IMG/VR virus record: IMGVR_UViG_3300046011_010503
Span: 1-54,007 of that record
From: a virus
Length of the DNA stretch: 54,007 bases
Direction: 5' to 3' (one strand)
Part shown: piece after piece, positions 18,401-24,600 of the stretch
Position numbering within the stretch: position 1 is the first letter of the stretch
Layout of the letters: each line of letters starts with the position of its first letter
Program-made: the position numbers and the translations under genes
Notes under the pieces: generated by a model
Told to the model about the DNA's origin: nothing
What the model saw: the letters and a program-made list of their open reading frames with translations, nothing else
The model's database searches: none

Positions 18401-19494
18401 GACTCAAGAACTGTGGCAGGTATTGAATAATAGGTCCCGTACTTATTGAGTATCTCTGGTTCGTCAAAACCTTTTTTTATTAGCGGATCTGCAAAGTTTC
18501 CTTTTTCTATCATCTGCCCGCCGACTACCGGGAGCGCTGCGCTTGCAACAAGTTGGGGCAACATGTCTGCGGCAAGTATGGAAACTGCCTTGGCTGTCTT
18601 AAGCGTATTTGGCAGGGTCCAGGCTTCTTTCTTCATAGCCCACTCTTGCGCCCAACCAGTAGAAGGGGCGGAGTCTGTCGCCTGGTTTTTTACTACATCA
18701 GACATAACTCCTTTGGCATATTTGACATAGTCATCGCCGATACCCTCGTCATAAATAGGACCGCCTTTAGCGTCAGCCTTTGCTCTTTTGTCGAGGATAT
18801 TAATGGCATTAGCCTCTTCCATGAACTGGACATTTTTCTTATAGCTTTTCTTAATGGCGTCAACGAATCCGGCACCCCACGACGGCTCTTCCAATTCTGT
18901 TGAAACAGCTTCTTTTGGCATATACTGCTTAACATTAATCCCCATACTTGCCAGGGTAATTGGCTCCACATTAGGTTGCGACTCAGCCGCTGACTTCTGC
19001 CCTAACGAATCAGAGAGCTTTCCAACAACCCGGTCCACATAATCTGCAGTATAGGAAATGCCATCATAAAACCGAGGTGTGCGCGGCACCTCAAATACTC
19101 CGGTTTTCTGCATGTTATTCCAGACCTCTTGCGCTCCACTGGGTCCGGCGTGGTAATATATGGCAGCAAAGCGCGGGTCTCCACCGTATTTTCTTAAACC
19201 GTCCTCCAGGTACTTTTGAGCGTACCGGCGCGACACCTCTGGTTTGCGCTCGTAGTCGGGATCAAACGGCTCCCCGAGGCTCGCTGCAATCTCTGGGGCC
19301 GTGTCCGGCATGATTTGATACTGTCCGCGCGCGCCTTTTGGAGACCGGGAAGAGTTGGGGTTATTTCCACTCTCAACACCCCCGATAACGTCCACCAACT
19401 GATCGGCGTAGGCTATGGGAGCAATCTGAGAGGCATTCTGCTTTGGATAGTATACAGAGGGATCATAACCAAGGAGCTCTTTGAGAGTCGGCAT
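6469..19494 (-). CDS. Giant large polyvalent protein, predicted ejected internal virion protein
   Basis: 4341 residues, a quarter of the window. Domains in order: lytic transglycosylase (30-165; catalytic Glu41 in GGVES, GQYQI 57-61, YYHAGPS 113-119); hydrophobic segments (303-325, 355-380, 471-492); GGDEF cyclase (690-840); Ala/Pro/Ser/Gln linkers; an LPP-associated helical domain with VDREIYNDLNVKAKKLGGYY (about 1430-1505); class I methyltransferase (1770-1945); ART-like domain 1 (1956-2121); HEVLHD metallopeptidase (2240-2245); ART-like domain 2 (2405-2654); a conserved LPP module (about 2719-2945, with SHWEEPN and EIQSDW); and a helical C-terminus with one clear membrane segment (about 4117-4136). 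The family is known as large polyvalent proteins of phages and conjugative elements. As in T7 gp16, the N-terminal transglycosylase suggests ejection through the envelope. The start has AAAGGG 7 bases upstream. Internal virion genes precede it in the operon. Delivery into the host is inference; domain identities are read directly from motifs. Confidence 0.93.
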   Translation of the reverse strand: MPTLKELLGYDPSVYYPKQNASQIAPIAYADQLVDVIGGVESGNNPNSSRSPKGARGQYQIMPDTAPEIAASLGEPFDPDYERKPEVSRRYAQKYLEDGLRKYGGDPRFAAIYYHAGPSGAQEVWNNMQKTGVFEVPRTPRFYDGISYTADYVDRVVGKLSDSLGQKSAAESQPNVEPITLASMGINVKQYMPKEAVSTELEEPSWGAGFVDAIKKSYKKNVQFMEEANAINILDKRAKADAKGGPIYDEGIGDDYVKYAKGVMSDVVKNQATDSAPSTGWAQEWAMKKEAWTLPNTLKTAKAVSILAADMLPQLVASAALPVVGGQMIEKGNFADPLIKKGFDEPEILNKYGTYYSIPATVLESVSELVTVGAASASKLVKKIPTVEKITALATKNVANSVAKKVLVKAIGAVAGTAEAGLVEGTTEVTQQNLQDYLSVLAVRDAIKSNPSKAEKYQPIVDDLVKNGGQNLQTFVLAALPSMALHIGIGGVTRLTKKALPKTKPSDGSQVQQNTSPYTTMGETAPKVEFTPDGAELAKSPSQQSQTQRPSGQKLLSDFDIESPEAFYSLPQEDRGKIQSQLSDSEADRIIQAYEPSPEESGIITTPQPEGVANEKGQETQALLSPIGEPVVDNAPAPTDEFAPTAVQEGAAEAVPAKKVDRAIIVPDKFKALTPEEKDAEYAKLHKASETDQLTGLMNRTGIDRAAYEMGYSMREGDKNPPPVVLLDLDKFKNVNDSHGHQVGDDVLQSAGLVLSNRLNDIAFVGRHGGEEFLIIPKQGVSKDDILQRVESARSDLSSIPFNDGKLTGVSFSAGFGEGVKAADDQLYKAKDAGRAQTFEGDKKYEPVQNAVPGPGAAQGPASSTAAVGTEQKDGGSASAEPTATEPSAAVPAEATTAGTAEQTKSKTPIKRGKGSGSALPLEQLVKSGSTDGRVHAEDATHFKSIVERRDSAAGAVVSLSSRIDELSGQLEASKIISKYRNAFSQKDVNLATGGNSSDYRGKGAQSADVTMHDFFVENKDFTAKTGITLEDFNTPSDFVAFVKEFPTTPEVRSKIKAAKNEYEAAHKAYAEMSRQAGEYEKRYSKSTSEEPTLFQRKTGYDPNQADMFSGTGPSLAGLPLFNGENVAPPQQKKGPLVTGDLFEGTKAADTRTQEEKKIEAQQREKDAVRPAVSLQGLPMFDANEREAMITKQEDLFKNVPTVKEKEVPKKEAIVEPLAVQAQKSEKTEEKAFDPVIVPGKMTYSAFTETKKKLYNGKLSIDDFKMTFSKLVDSENNIKAELSTNKKDALQKIYSNYTSYMRPGENKSELISSIYHSMLSTYGLSRGIVHDFNGTYADSVKKIVDNTTQKDLDAFAEEVDKNTKEYIARRQATIKAIKNPETLAEFKTFLQYKKVEDLTPEQRRTYEDLTSTNIKEKRKEEKIDDSTVEKVDIGDTGMQLIETKHTQKGHDLFVVRLNNRVDREIYNDLNVKAKKLGGYYSSYKGNGATPGFQFTEKAQAEKFMALKSGDVSNADAVVEKETVKTVKRADKLRTNAEKIIAKADEGLNQDRQTNTARRAAMASSADAALNKQKRIGKTMLNIAAAIDAGEVKFLDGVSAKTHIEQLDGLVNEAKRNEVNLKYPTYSEREKHEGEPATEETIDKLNASKAYYPNLWAENLSDLFKKVESRPGSKAAIKKLYFRLVGKDSGIQVIKDQSEIDALEKLTSLLSENDAKYNQIVDALERHRRLKTMGFENPIMLSSALREYVKYRGKAPVVDKIKELERSLIGKNVGVDFFPTPKPVAEQMVRDAGITEGMKVLEPSAGNGNIADAIRAAGVKPDVVEISSSLRELLQAKGYNVVEHNFMDYNEGGYDAIVMNPPFGGGADIEHVRHAYDLLKPGGKIVAIMGEGAFFRSDRKASDFRDWLEEVNGSEEKLPQNTFQDKTLMNTTGVNARIVNITKPESSALFQRKEQSQIYTTEFKAWFGDWENDSENASKVVDESGKPLVVYHGTDKNFTEFRTGLNKVKGEQGMFFSTNPEIASKYSGYDELFPSKNIGSVKPVYLNIEKLKTVDLKGGKYGRAEIINKAKEEGFDGILLKNHYDAGGVQDQYVVFSPNQIKSATGNTGVFNPSNPDIRFQRGEQSPNDTQFHRSGRPTLSTEQPGKTADPFQFGAISALAKAAANQGVSIGPENIQVVDAAPQSAGFIGLAQRVFDVPIKTIKLTREAQKLSDMFNGFRHNGVVYLNDSSTDPSVYVVMHEVLHDIFAKQPYLKTRLMDFFQKQFTDSGNAAALREAEWYRSLMKSKELTQGMKDIGVEEVIANYLADSSTDPKFWDAVHAYSQPLARRLLQKIAEVIDRILRAAKVYRRTSEGWFKDAQAVRGEMVKMMAAAVRGASREEFYGAVREALFMRDGSGQQQDQTRTAEFKRWFGDWENDPENASKVVDENGKPLVVYRGEHGKVRTKVRTTHLVPTTDEKSLLEEIGDVPSSLIQTALGSVSFVNNPETAATYAESPNNRELSKTAEQPRVIPAYLSIRNPVIQNLDDPFVEMGDIVKAIGIDKAIKIAIKHSYQIELTNNWDENFSEKYSSVEELLRKSPKRIKELYLDAYFVFDDIDAVRYFKDAGYDGAIHMGNGESMDDIEYKVFSTTQIKSATGNTGAFDPSNPDIRYQRNNNTLNDQNARTLAAEYGLSFVGMQEGVPGYPGTALFNDKNGNTFAARTESELESRVSEMTDGVLFQRPIADTFYSPTLKAVQALKQDRGTGDQFFAMISKAPGVKESEWKWMGLDDFLKGKQSVTKKEIEDFVRQNQVTVQEKYNKQGDKKIPFEGLSDEEVAEHYENYMDQEIPLGATRQELIDEMVEANENDMGGERAEVETKYQQYTLPGGENYREVLLTLPLKVVRPATEKSFKVVENGYKSSHWEEPNVIAHTRLDDRTGPNGEKVLFVEEIQSDWARDVRDKGVRQNPVNELPSDYTFNEVVVKEAPNGWSDTRIDVKDGSGNIVWKEYNGTIESAKKNALIDLNHNMKLKGVPNQPFLKNWQELTLKRILRMAAEEGYNRVAWINGEQTADRYNLAKVAESINHSKNADGTYNFHVTDKIGRDILDRMNVPESELAGIFGKDVANKIVNRDGEFDKRRDYSFFTNRGSAVGEVFKDGRWYIKWQDGSESGTYLSKEDAAREADHVTRNYVLSPEHNRPKILKGTDLKIGGEWAHNLYDVQIPKFFEKYGKKWGTKVEPVSLGRDAMPMPTQDKYRGGYFITQDGPHFDTIEEAREWSIKNSPTQQSITITDEMRDSVMHEGQPLFARRKQELLPDGSVPKKKYVSTKLRRPKAEQIAAQEQIEDLTQYIKDRFKVPDIEGVTEERRPLFEKHWDNIATRAELEKELMQYEMYSDAVNFKYHHEGLIKKELKRKEIQQKIYDYARKINLVGEPRNQVDTLMLRTTGTSRNFFKALNIMDTVMEKRLQAKALEEVRLKFDATRKRIAAARAGRQPAPWTAEHTEAVEKYLDQFMFMSAKEEKAYEEAMASLEQNKENFDPEDALGYDSKELAALTEMVKKNLLGMSSSDLLNVMAELTQIERTGKTAKMLADAQAAAKLASDGFFAGVEIRRVTKNSEKSLAERSLGRKERGLARNAKEFFMDTMDPQRVIEWITGNFTEAGRREASVFKQNTWNKLRDASVKSVDSMIKATKHIREIHKPLVDAMKSLPLKYAIKAEFTDGVNDRKIPLPGRVETHELTLNEMMFVYANSKNEGNILHLFGSGWTREGMLQVENTIPEVAKDVVDKMHRYYDVVQYPKMNGVFRRLFGIDMPRIENYFPIRNLLSAKVEDSMLSEMLARFSNKSSVQKGMTKARQGSAAPFREMDYMGVVFANLRQSEHFVANAEAVRDVRKFLNYDDVAQALANRDKDFDAKAWSNDFLKRMAYGKVEAIRSDAVAKTADALRYYYSCYALGWNPKTWVKQWSSLFVGGKYVENKARLAQSALKMMAQRGNMIEDIKSKSLFMKNRNSRFEREIQEMFDKHESTMFLNTTAEVMNKIRQVSMWGISTSDMISSSILWDAKYTEEINKGIPQEQAVRNADEAIEKSFAGGGLAYLTRGQTSQGLTRYLTMFTSDLAKAMNTQYETMRTARQNGLSKTAIAVMMTSLIPAALIFTVDTFDPEKFKDDPEGFLGYILSQIYGAFPLFNQIGDGLYKNLVADPIRKLRGAPTKPLFQGSSSIKIPWMDIADELYSAAGAVKKAIGTKEGDDVGEAVGKAVKASVGAAGMLTGLLPRQPINTAQAAYGLITGTEDDWRRLLYSAGSLKDMSISGGVARGILGNKEISAEQYGEMSDAQREIVDQKIQKIIEKKERLDELKYSRE
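11533..12282 (-). other. Domain: ADP-ribosyltransferase-like copy 2, diverged active site
   Basis: Residues about 2405-2654. It shares the opening FKRWFGDWEN..ASKVVDE and the ending QIKSATGNTG.FDPSNPDIR with copy 1, so the two are an internal duplication. The first active-site block is YRGE (2436-2439) rather than YHGT, and the second is SFVNNPETAATYA. About 90 extra residues sit in the middle. It may have a different target, or be inactive. Confidence 0.72.
12760..12781 (-). other. Domain core: HExxH metallopeptidase motif
   Basis: VMHEVLHD (HEVLH at residues 2240-2244) is the zinc-metalloprotease helix, within a region (about 2150-2330) resembling the metallopeptidase domain of polyvalent proteins. 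A downstream Glu-rich block (GVEEVIANYLAD, 2297-2308) could provide the third zinc ligand. It may process the protein itself or a host target. Confidence 0.75.
13129..13629 (-). other. Domain: ADP-ribosyltransferase-like copy 1 (ART-PolyVal type)
   Basis: Residues about 1956-2122. FKAWFGDWEN opens the module, LVVYHGT (1987-1993) supplies the first NAD-site residue (His), GMFFSTNPEIASKYS the second block, and QYVVFSPNQIKSATGNTG ends it, followed by FNPSNPDIRFQR. This arrangement is characteristic of the ART domains of polyvalent proteins. Target unknown. Confidence 0.8.
13660..14187 (-). other. Domain: class I SAM methyltransferase with NPPF motif
   Basis: Residues about 1770-1945. DFFPTP (1775-1780) opens the domain; motif I is VLEPSAGNGNIADAI (1799-1813), the acidic strand end is VVEIS, and motif IV is NPPF (1859-1862), typical of enzymes that methylate exocyclic amino groups of DNA bases or glutamine. 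KPGGKIVAIM follows as the post-IV strand. DNA adenine or cytosine methylation on entry is likely but unproven. Confidence 0.88.
16975..17427 (-). other. Domain: GGDEF diguanylate cyclase of the giant protein
   Basis: Residues about 690-840. All hallmark blocks are present: DQLTGLMNR (692-700), LDLDKFKNVNDSHGH with GDD (727-745), the GRHGGEEF signature (766-773; bases 17176-17190 encode GGEEF), FSAGFGEG, and a closing ADDQLYKAKDAGR helix. The metal- and GTP-binding residues look intact, so activity is expected. An RxxD (758-761) lies 7 rather than the usual 5 residues before GGEEF, so normal product inhibition at an I-site is uncertain. Confidence 0.93.
19000..19407 (-). other. Domain: lytic transglycosylase (SLT-like) of the giant protein
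   Basis: Residues about 30-165. GGVESGNNP carries the catalytic Glu41, followed by the GARGQYQIMPDT and AIYYHAGPSG motifs of family-1 transglycosylases. It would cleave peptidoglycan glycan strands, probably to open the wall during genome ejection as the corresponding domain of T7 gp16 does. Confidence 0.88.
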
Positions 19495-19512
19495 TTTAAA
19501 CCCTTTATTTGT

Positions 19513-21045
19513 TTACTGAGGCATATTCATTATTGCGCTATCAAGACCTTGCTGGCTTTGACTCTGTGTTGCCGGTGGAGTAGGCATCCTGGATTGTGCG
19601 TATTTTTCACGCACTTTCTTTTTTATCTCTTCGGGCAGGTATTTCCACCCGGCCTTATCTGTAGGATCGGACAGAAAATTATTAACAAGATCGGCGTCAG
19701 GATCATTCAAAGAGGCAGCAGGTGCTGCGGCACCACTCTCAGTGCTGGCTCCAAAAAGCGAACCTTTCTTAAATCCTGCATCAGGAGAGTTTCCGTACTG
19801 CATCAATTCAGAGAGTGTGGCTGTTGGGTTGTCTAAGAGATATTGTTTTTGCTTTTTGATTTTTCCAAGCTCGATCTTGAGCCGATTAATATTGTCCGCT
19901 ATTGGATCTCCCTTTGCCGGGGTCGGACCTTGGTCGGACCCTATCCAATTTTTATGCGTCATTCCTTCCTTCGATCCTCCACTAACCACACTGCCCGGAT
20001 CTGTAGAAGAAGACATGGAGACATATGGCGAAGCTGCAGCCGGGTTTTTTGTTCCACCGGTTTTTACATTCGAATTTTCCTTAACGGCATCCTCAAGCGC
20101 TTTATACAGTGATTTTTCTTGACCATTAATCCACTTGATGTTTGTGTCAAAAGTTTTCTGGCGCTCTTTAGGAGTTTCGGTTTTAAGTTTTTGGAGTTCC
20201 AGCTCAAGCTTATCGAGTTCCAGTTTTTCTTTTTTAACTTCGTGAAGAGTCGGGAGTTCCTTGACTATCTTGGAAGTTGTTTCGGTTGGGACAATTCCCT
20301 GTTTGTTCATGGTTGCGTAAGCGGTGTTCCTATCCGGAGCGTCACCAATGGTCTGTAGCTGCGAAGAGGTTTCGTTGCGGTCGGCGGTGGCATAGCTCTG
20401 CTTCATTGTGCCAGGAGGAATTGCATATTTATTTTCTACAGCCGCAACGTCAGACGCCTTCGCGCCTTCAGGGTAAGCAGGAATACTGCGCTGCTCAGTA
20501 CCAAAGAACGGATTATTTCCCGTATCCGCCATAGTGCTAAACGCTGAAACTTCAGATCCATTCGCTCCTTGCGTAGCTATTCCAACAGATGAGTCAGCAC
20601 CGCTCACCGGCACACTCCCACTTAGCTCGCCAGTTGCTTTAGTCACATTCTTCTCAGTAGCGCTTTTCTTTGTAGCCTCAACAATATTCGCAAAAGAATC
20701 GATGGTCGTGTTCGGATCAGGCACAATCCGCACACCCATTTTCTTAAGGGTATCACCCTCTCTATTAAGCAAATCCCTTTGAGCCTTGTAGTTTGCTCCT
20801 ACAATGGCAATCGACCGGGGGTCGTCCATAAGATCAACCTGGGCAGCAAACCCCTTAGCCTGCTCCGGCGTCCAATCGTTGCCCATATCCTGAAGGATTT
20901 CGGTCTTAACGGACTCCCGAAAATCCTTAACATTCTGAGCTCTCTTTTTAAGCTCGATCTGTGCGGGAATCTGCGAGGCAACAGTCAGCGCTTCTGTGAC
21001 TCCATCAGAAATATTCTTTAATCTTGATTGCCAATTGAAGTTCAT
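19513..21045 (-). CDS. Internal virion protein-like, low-complexity and coiled-coil
   Basis: 510 residues, hydrophilic. A helical N-terminus (1-60) is followed by Ser/Ala/Thr-rich linkers. A strong coiled coil lies around 255-305 (EKLELDKLELELQKLK). The C-terminus is Pro/Gln/Ser-rich. It lies immediately before the giant gene, and its start overlaps the upstream stop (ATGA), with GAGG upstream. Size, composition and location match the injected internal proteins of podoviruses. No enzymatic motif is seen. Confidence 0.75.
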   Translation of the reverse strand: MNFNWQSRLKNISDGVTEALTVASQIPAQIELKKRAQNVKDFRESVKTEILQDMGNDWTPEQAKGFAAQVDLMDDPRSIAIVGANYKAQRDLLNREGDTLKKMGVRIVPDPNTTIDSFANIVEATKKSATEKNVTKATGELSGSVPVSGADSSVGIATQGANGSEVSAFSTMADTGNNPFFGTEQRSIPAYPEGAKASDVAAVENKYAIPPGTMKQSYATADRNETSSQLQTIGDAPDRNTAYATMNKQGIVPTETTSKIVKELPTLHEVKKEKLELDKLELELQKLKTETPKERQKTFDTNIKWINGQEKSLYKALEDAVKENSNVKTGGTKNPAAASPYVSMSSSTDPGSVVSGGSKEGMTHKNWIGSDQGPTPAKGDPIADNINRLKIELGKIKKQKQYLLDNPTATLSELMQYGNSPDAGFKKGSLFGASTESGAAAPAASLNDPDADLVNNFLSDPTDKAGWKYLPEEIKKKVREKYAQSRMPTPPATQSQSQQGLDSAIMNMPQ

Positions 21046-21596
21046 GCGTAGAGCCTCGAATAGGGTAATTTTTTTGCATAGGCGTTTTTAAATGCGGCGG
21101 CGTACTCTTTGCCGGAAGCCAGGAGCCCGGTAATTCGATTAAGGGTATTTGTGTTGCGGGTGTAGTTTTTGTCGTCCTCTTTCCACGCCCATCCCTTTAC
21201 GTCCTGTTCTCTGGTATAAGCGGTGTTGTCGGCAGCGGTTGCACGGTCATAGGCGGTCTGGTCCTCTAATCTGGCACGGGTATATGTTCGACTCTCCGTA
21301 TCCCAATCGAGCTTTACGGCGTCCTGAGAGCGATTATAGGCAGTGTTGTCCGCAGCAATTTTTCTGTCAGCCTCGAGGTTTGACTGGTTTATGCTCCTAT
21401 TGATGGAGTTCTCTTTCATAGTGTCATATTGGTTTTGCTTGGCTGCCTGCAGCGCAGTGGCATCGGCATCCTTCTGAGCCTTGTAGTCGAGGTACATTCC
21501 CACACCACTAGAGATTACGCTAAGTACTGGACCAACGAGTGGAATGAAGGCTGACGCTCCCGATGCAGCATCTGTTACGTCTGAGGCTTTTGCCAT
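21042..21596 (-). CDS. Internal virion protein-like with repeated TAYxR motifs
   Basis: 184 residues. Residues 11-40 are hydrophobic and glycine-containing (ASAFIPLVGPVLSVISSGVGMYL), suggesting membrane insertion. A long helical part follows in which DNTAYNRSQD, DQTAYDRATA and DNTAYTREQD recur about every 15-30 residues. The layout (membrane-active N-terminus, long helix) is that of small podovirus core proteins that help form the ejection channel. Family not recognised by name. Confidence 0.72.
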   Translation of the reverse strand: MAKASDVTDAASGASAFIPLVGPVLSVISSGVGMYLDYKAQKDADATALQAAKQNQYDTMKENSINRSINQSNLEADRKIAADNTAYNRSQDAVKLDWDTESRTYTRARLEDQTAYDRATAADNTAYTREQDVKGWAWKEDDKNYTRNTNTLNRITGLLASGKEYAAAFKNAYAKKLPYSRLYA

Positions 21597-21630
21597 ATAT
21601 TTCTCCGTGTCACATTAATCAAACGAGTAA

Positions 21631-24600
21631 TTATTTAGTTATAGGTATTCCTTGTAACCTTTTAGTAACCTCTGATGCAGGGTATGTTTTTTTTGTTTTT
21701 GGATCGTAGAAATTTATTCCTGATATGTATTTACTAGAGTCCCTGGCCCCACGCCCGCTCGTGGGGTTGGCTATTATTAATGGGTCTCCATTGACATCCA
21801 GAATTACCTTTCCTACCAATGGATCTATAAAATTTCTAAACTCTCCGTTTTGTGCATTGTCAAGAGTCGATAAAGAATTATATCGGTTGGTGCCGGTATA
21901 CATGGCGCTTAACAGAGTGTTTCTGTCTGCGCTAAACGCTGGCTGCGTAGAAAGGGATTTGTAGTCGTCCGGAGTTACCCCAGCATACTCAGTCCCCTTC
22001 CACCACTCGGGGCGAAACACGTCTGTATTACCAGGATCGTAAGGCCCAGGGTTAACAACCTTGTCTATTGAAACCCCGCCAAACGCAGCCGAAGCCGTTG
22101 CACTCAAAGGCTTCACATACTTGTCTTTTCCTTCATACGCACCCTTAATACTGCTCTGCCAATCAGGAAGCCCCTTGTTATTCTCAAGGTAGGCTTGGAA
22201 TGTCAGGAACTTTCCGTCTTTGTCCTTCTTCTGTGCCATCGGAATAGCCTGATAGGCGGCCATTACGGTTGGGTTCTCTTTCACATACTGCTCAAGGGCT
22301 AGGTTCACTGTGGCGTTGATATCATTCGTAGTGTTAGTAGAAAGGTTTGCCCCTGCCACATTTGACGCAGCAACAGGAGTAGTGGCCTTTTTATACGTGC
22401 TCTTCCCGTCAGCTCCGGTCACAACTGAGTCTTTCCAGTTTGGAGTCTTGCCAGTGCTTTCAAGCCACCCCTGAAACGTCAAATATCCTCCGGTTGCAGT
22501 TTTTCTTTGCGCCATTGGGATGGCGGTATATTTTGCAAGAAGTTCTGGGTTTGCGTCAGAGAAAGCCTCTATGGGAGTTGCAAATGCTTTGCCATTAGTA
22601 TTGACTGTTGTTGAGCCCGTACTTCCTGCTGAGCCACTTGAGGTTTGTGCGTTGGATCCTACGGGGAGGCCGTTGGTTCCGAGAACCACTGGAGGCGTTG
22701 TAGTTGTAGCTGCAGTAGGAGTATTGTTTGCCGGCTTAACCACAACCATTCCATCCTCCACAGCCCACGTTCCATTGTTCAAATATCTCTGCAGCTCATT
22801 TCTTCCCTCTTCTGCTGAAACTCCCGGGAATAAATTATTGATTGTCGAATCGGTGTAAGAGTGCGAGAGCACGTACATCGGATCAGATTGGTTCTTTACA
22901 TTCTTAAACATGTTCTCCACATTAACAGCTCCTCCGCTGACCTTGTCAATTGGGGTTCCTTTGCGGATAATAAACTCGGCCAACGTCTCATCTCTAGTGG
23001 TTCCGTCAGGATTTTCAATGCCACGAATCTTACTGGCATTATACCGATCCCGAATAATTGGAGTGGCGTTCGCCATGGTTTCAGCAGCCGCATCCAACTC
23101 CGGACCTGATATGGTTCTGTCAGTAACAAGGAGTGCCGCAAGATCGTCTTTTTGCTGCTGAGGCACATCATCCCACGAGGTGAATGTATCAGAGAGCGTC
23201 GAGAGCATGGTCTGAGCATTGCTGAAATTCGCCCAGTTTTCTTCCTGCAGCCATGCGGAAATATCCACGTCAATGCCGTAGGTGTCTTTAATGATCTTTG
23301 CGGCCTGCTCAAGATTTTTTGTCCCGCCGGCAGCCCGCAGTGTTGCGATATTGTTCACTGCGTCGCCACGAGCAACTGTGCGGTTATATATTTCGTCCAC
23401 AGCGGCGGCAGCGGTCTCCTGGGTGTATTTTCCGGATGCCACAAGAACAGCAATGGCTCCCACTTTATCCCCCGCAAGGATTTTGTTTTTCGCCTGGTCA
23501 AAGGAGGCTATGTCAAGATTAAGCCCAGATGCAGTGACTTTATCTTCTTGGAGCTTAACTCCGCGGTCCCGCTCTTTTACCATACTGTCATAGGCAACTT
23601 GCGCCTCTGGCTCAGTAGCGCCTCCAGACATAAGGTCATCTTTAACTTCTGCAAACGAGGCGAAGTGGTCAACGATCGCAGTCTTAACGGTAGTTCTTCT
23701 TGCATCGTCCAGCTTTAGATTGTTAAACTTCTGGTTAGTATCCAGCTCTTTTCGCTTATATTCCTGCTGATCTTTGAGCCATGTTTGGTCAGGAGCAACA
23801 CCATACAGCTCTTTATAAGTTGTAGAGGCTTCAGCCCAATCTCCGTTGGTTAGTGCGGTATTATACCGGTTATTCAAATCATTTTTTCGGGTCACTTCTG
23901 AAGACTTAAAGTTGTCTGTGTTTTTGAATATACTGTCAAACTGCTTCTGGTCAATTGTGCCTTGGCCAAACTCATTATTAATGTCATCCACAGAGCTACC
24001 CGCATTAATCCGCTCTTCAATCGATTTAAACCGTGCGTCCCCAAGAGTGTTTTTCAAAATAGAAAGGTTGGTATCATTAAAATCATTATGAGACTTCTGA
24101 TCTTTTAACATTTGAGTCATGTCGGGCTTTGTGCCGTACATAGTCTCATATTTGCTGGCTGCACCTTCATAGTCGCCTACATTAAGAAGCTTTGCATATT
24201 CGTTTTCGTTTGCGCTGTCAACATAAGCTCTGTTTCCGGAGGCTTTGCTATATTGAAATTGCTGACCAGCCAAACTTTGAGACGCAAGAGCCCCTGTAGC
24301 CTGGTCTGCCCTATTCATATTATCAATCGCAAGATTACCCTGAAGCGTTGCCGCTGAAGAATTACTGTCTCTCGCAAGAGTAGAGGATAAAGCATTTTTT
24401 GCCCCAGTGGTGAGATTGGGGTTTCCTGCGGCGCTCATTGCTGCCTTTTGATTATTCGAGCTGGACATGGTTCCAAAATCCTGCACTGCCTTATTATTTA
24501 TGGCAGCCGCAACAGGCGACTTACCTGCCGCAATATCAGAAAGCCCCTGCATGCCCTGAGTTCTGTACCCATCCTCAGCACTCGCCCCAAAATTTGTTGC

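Noticed and set aside
6991-19313. Many plus-strand ORFs antisense to the 13-kb gene
   Set aside because: They mirror codon structure of the giant frame, lack ribosome sites, and show no recognisable domains.
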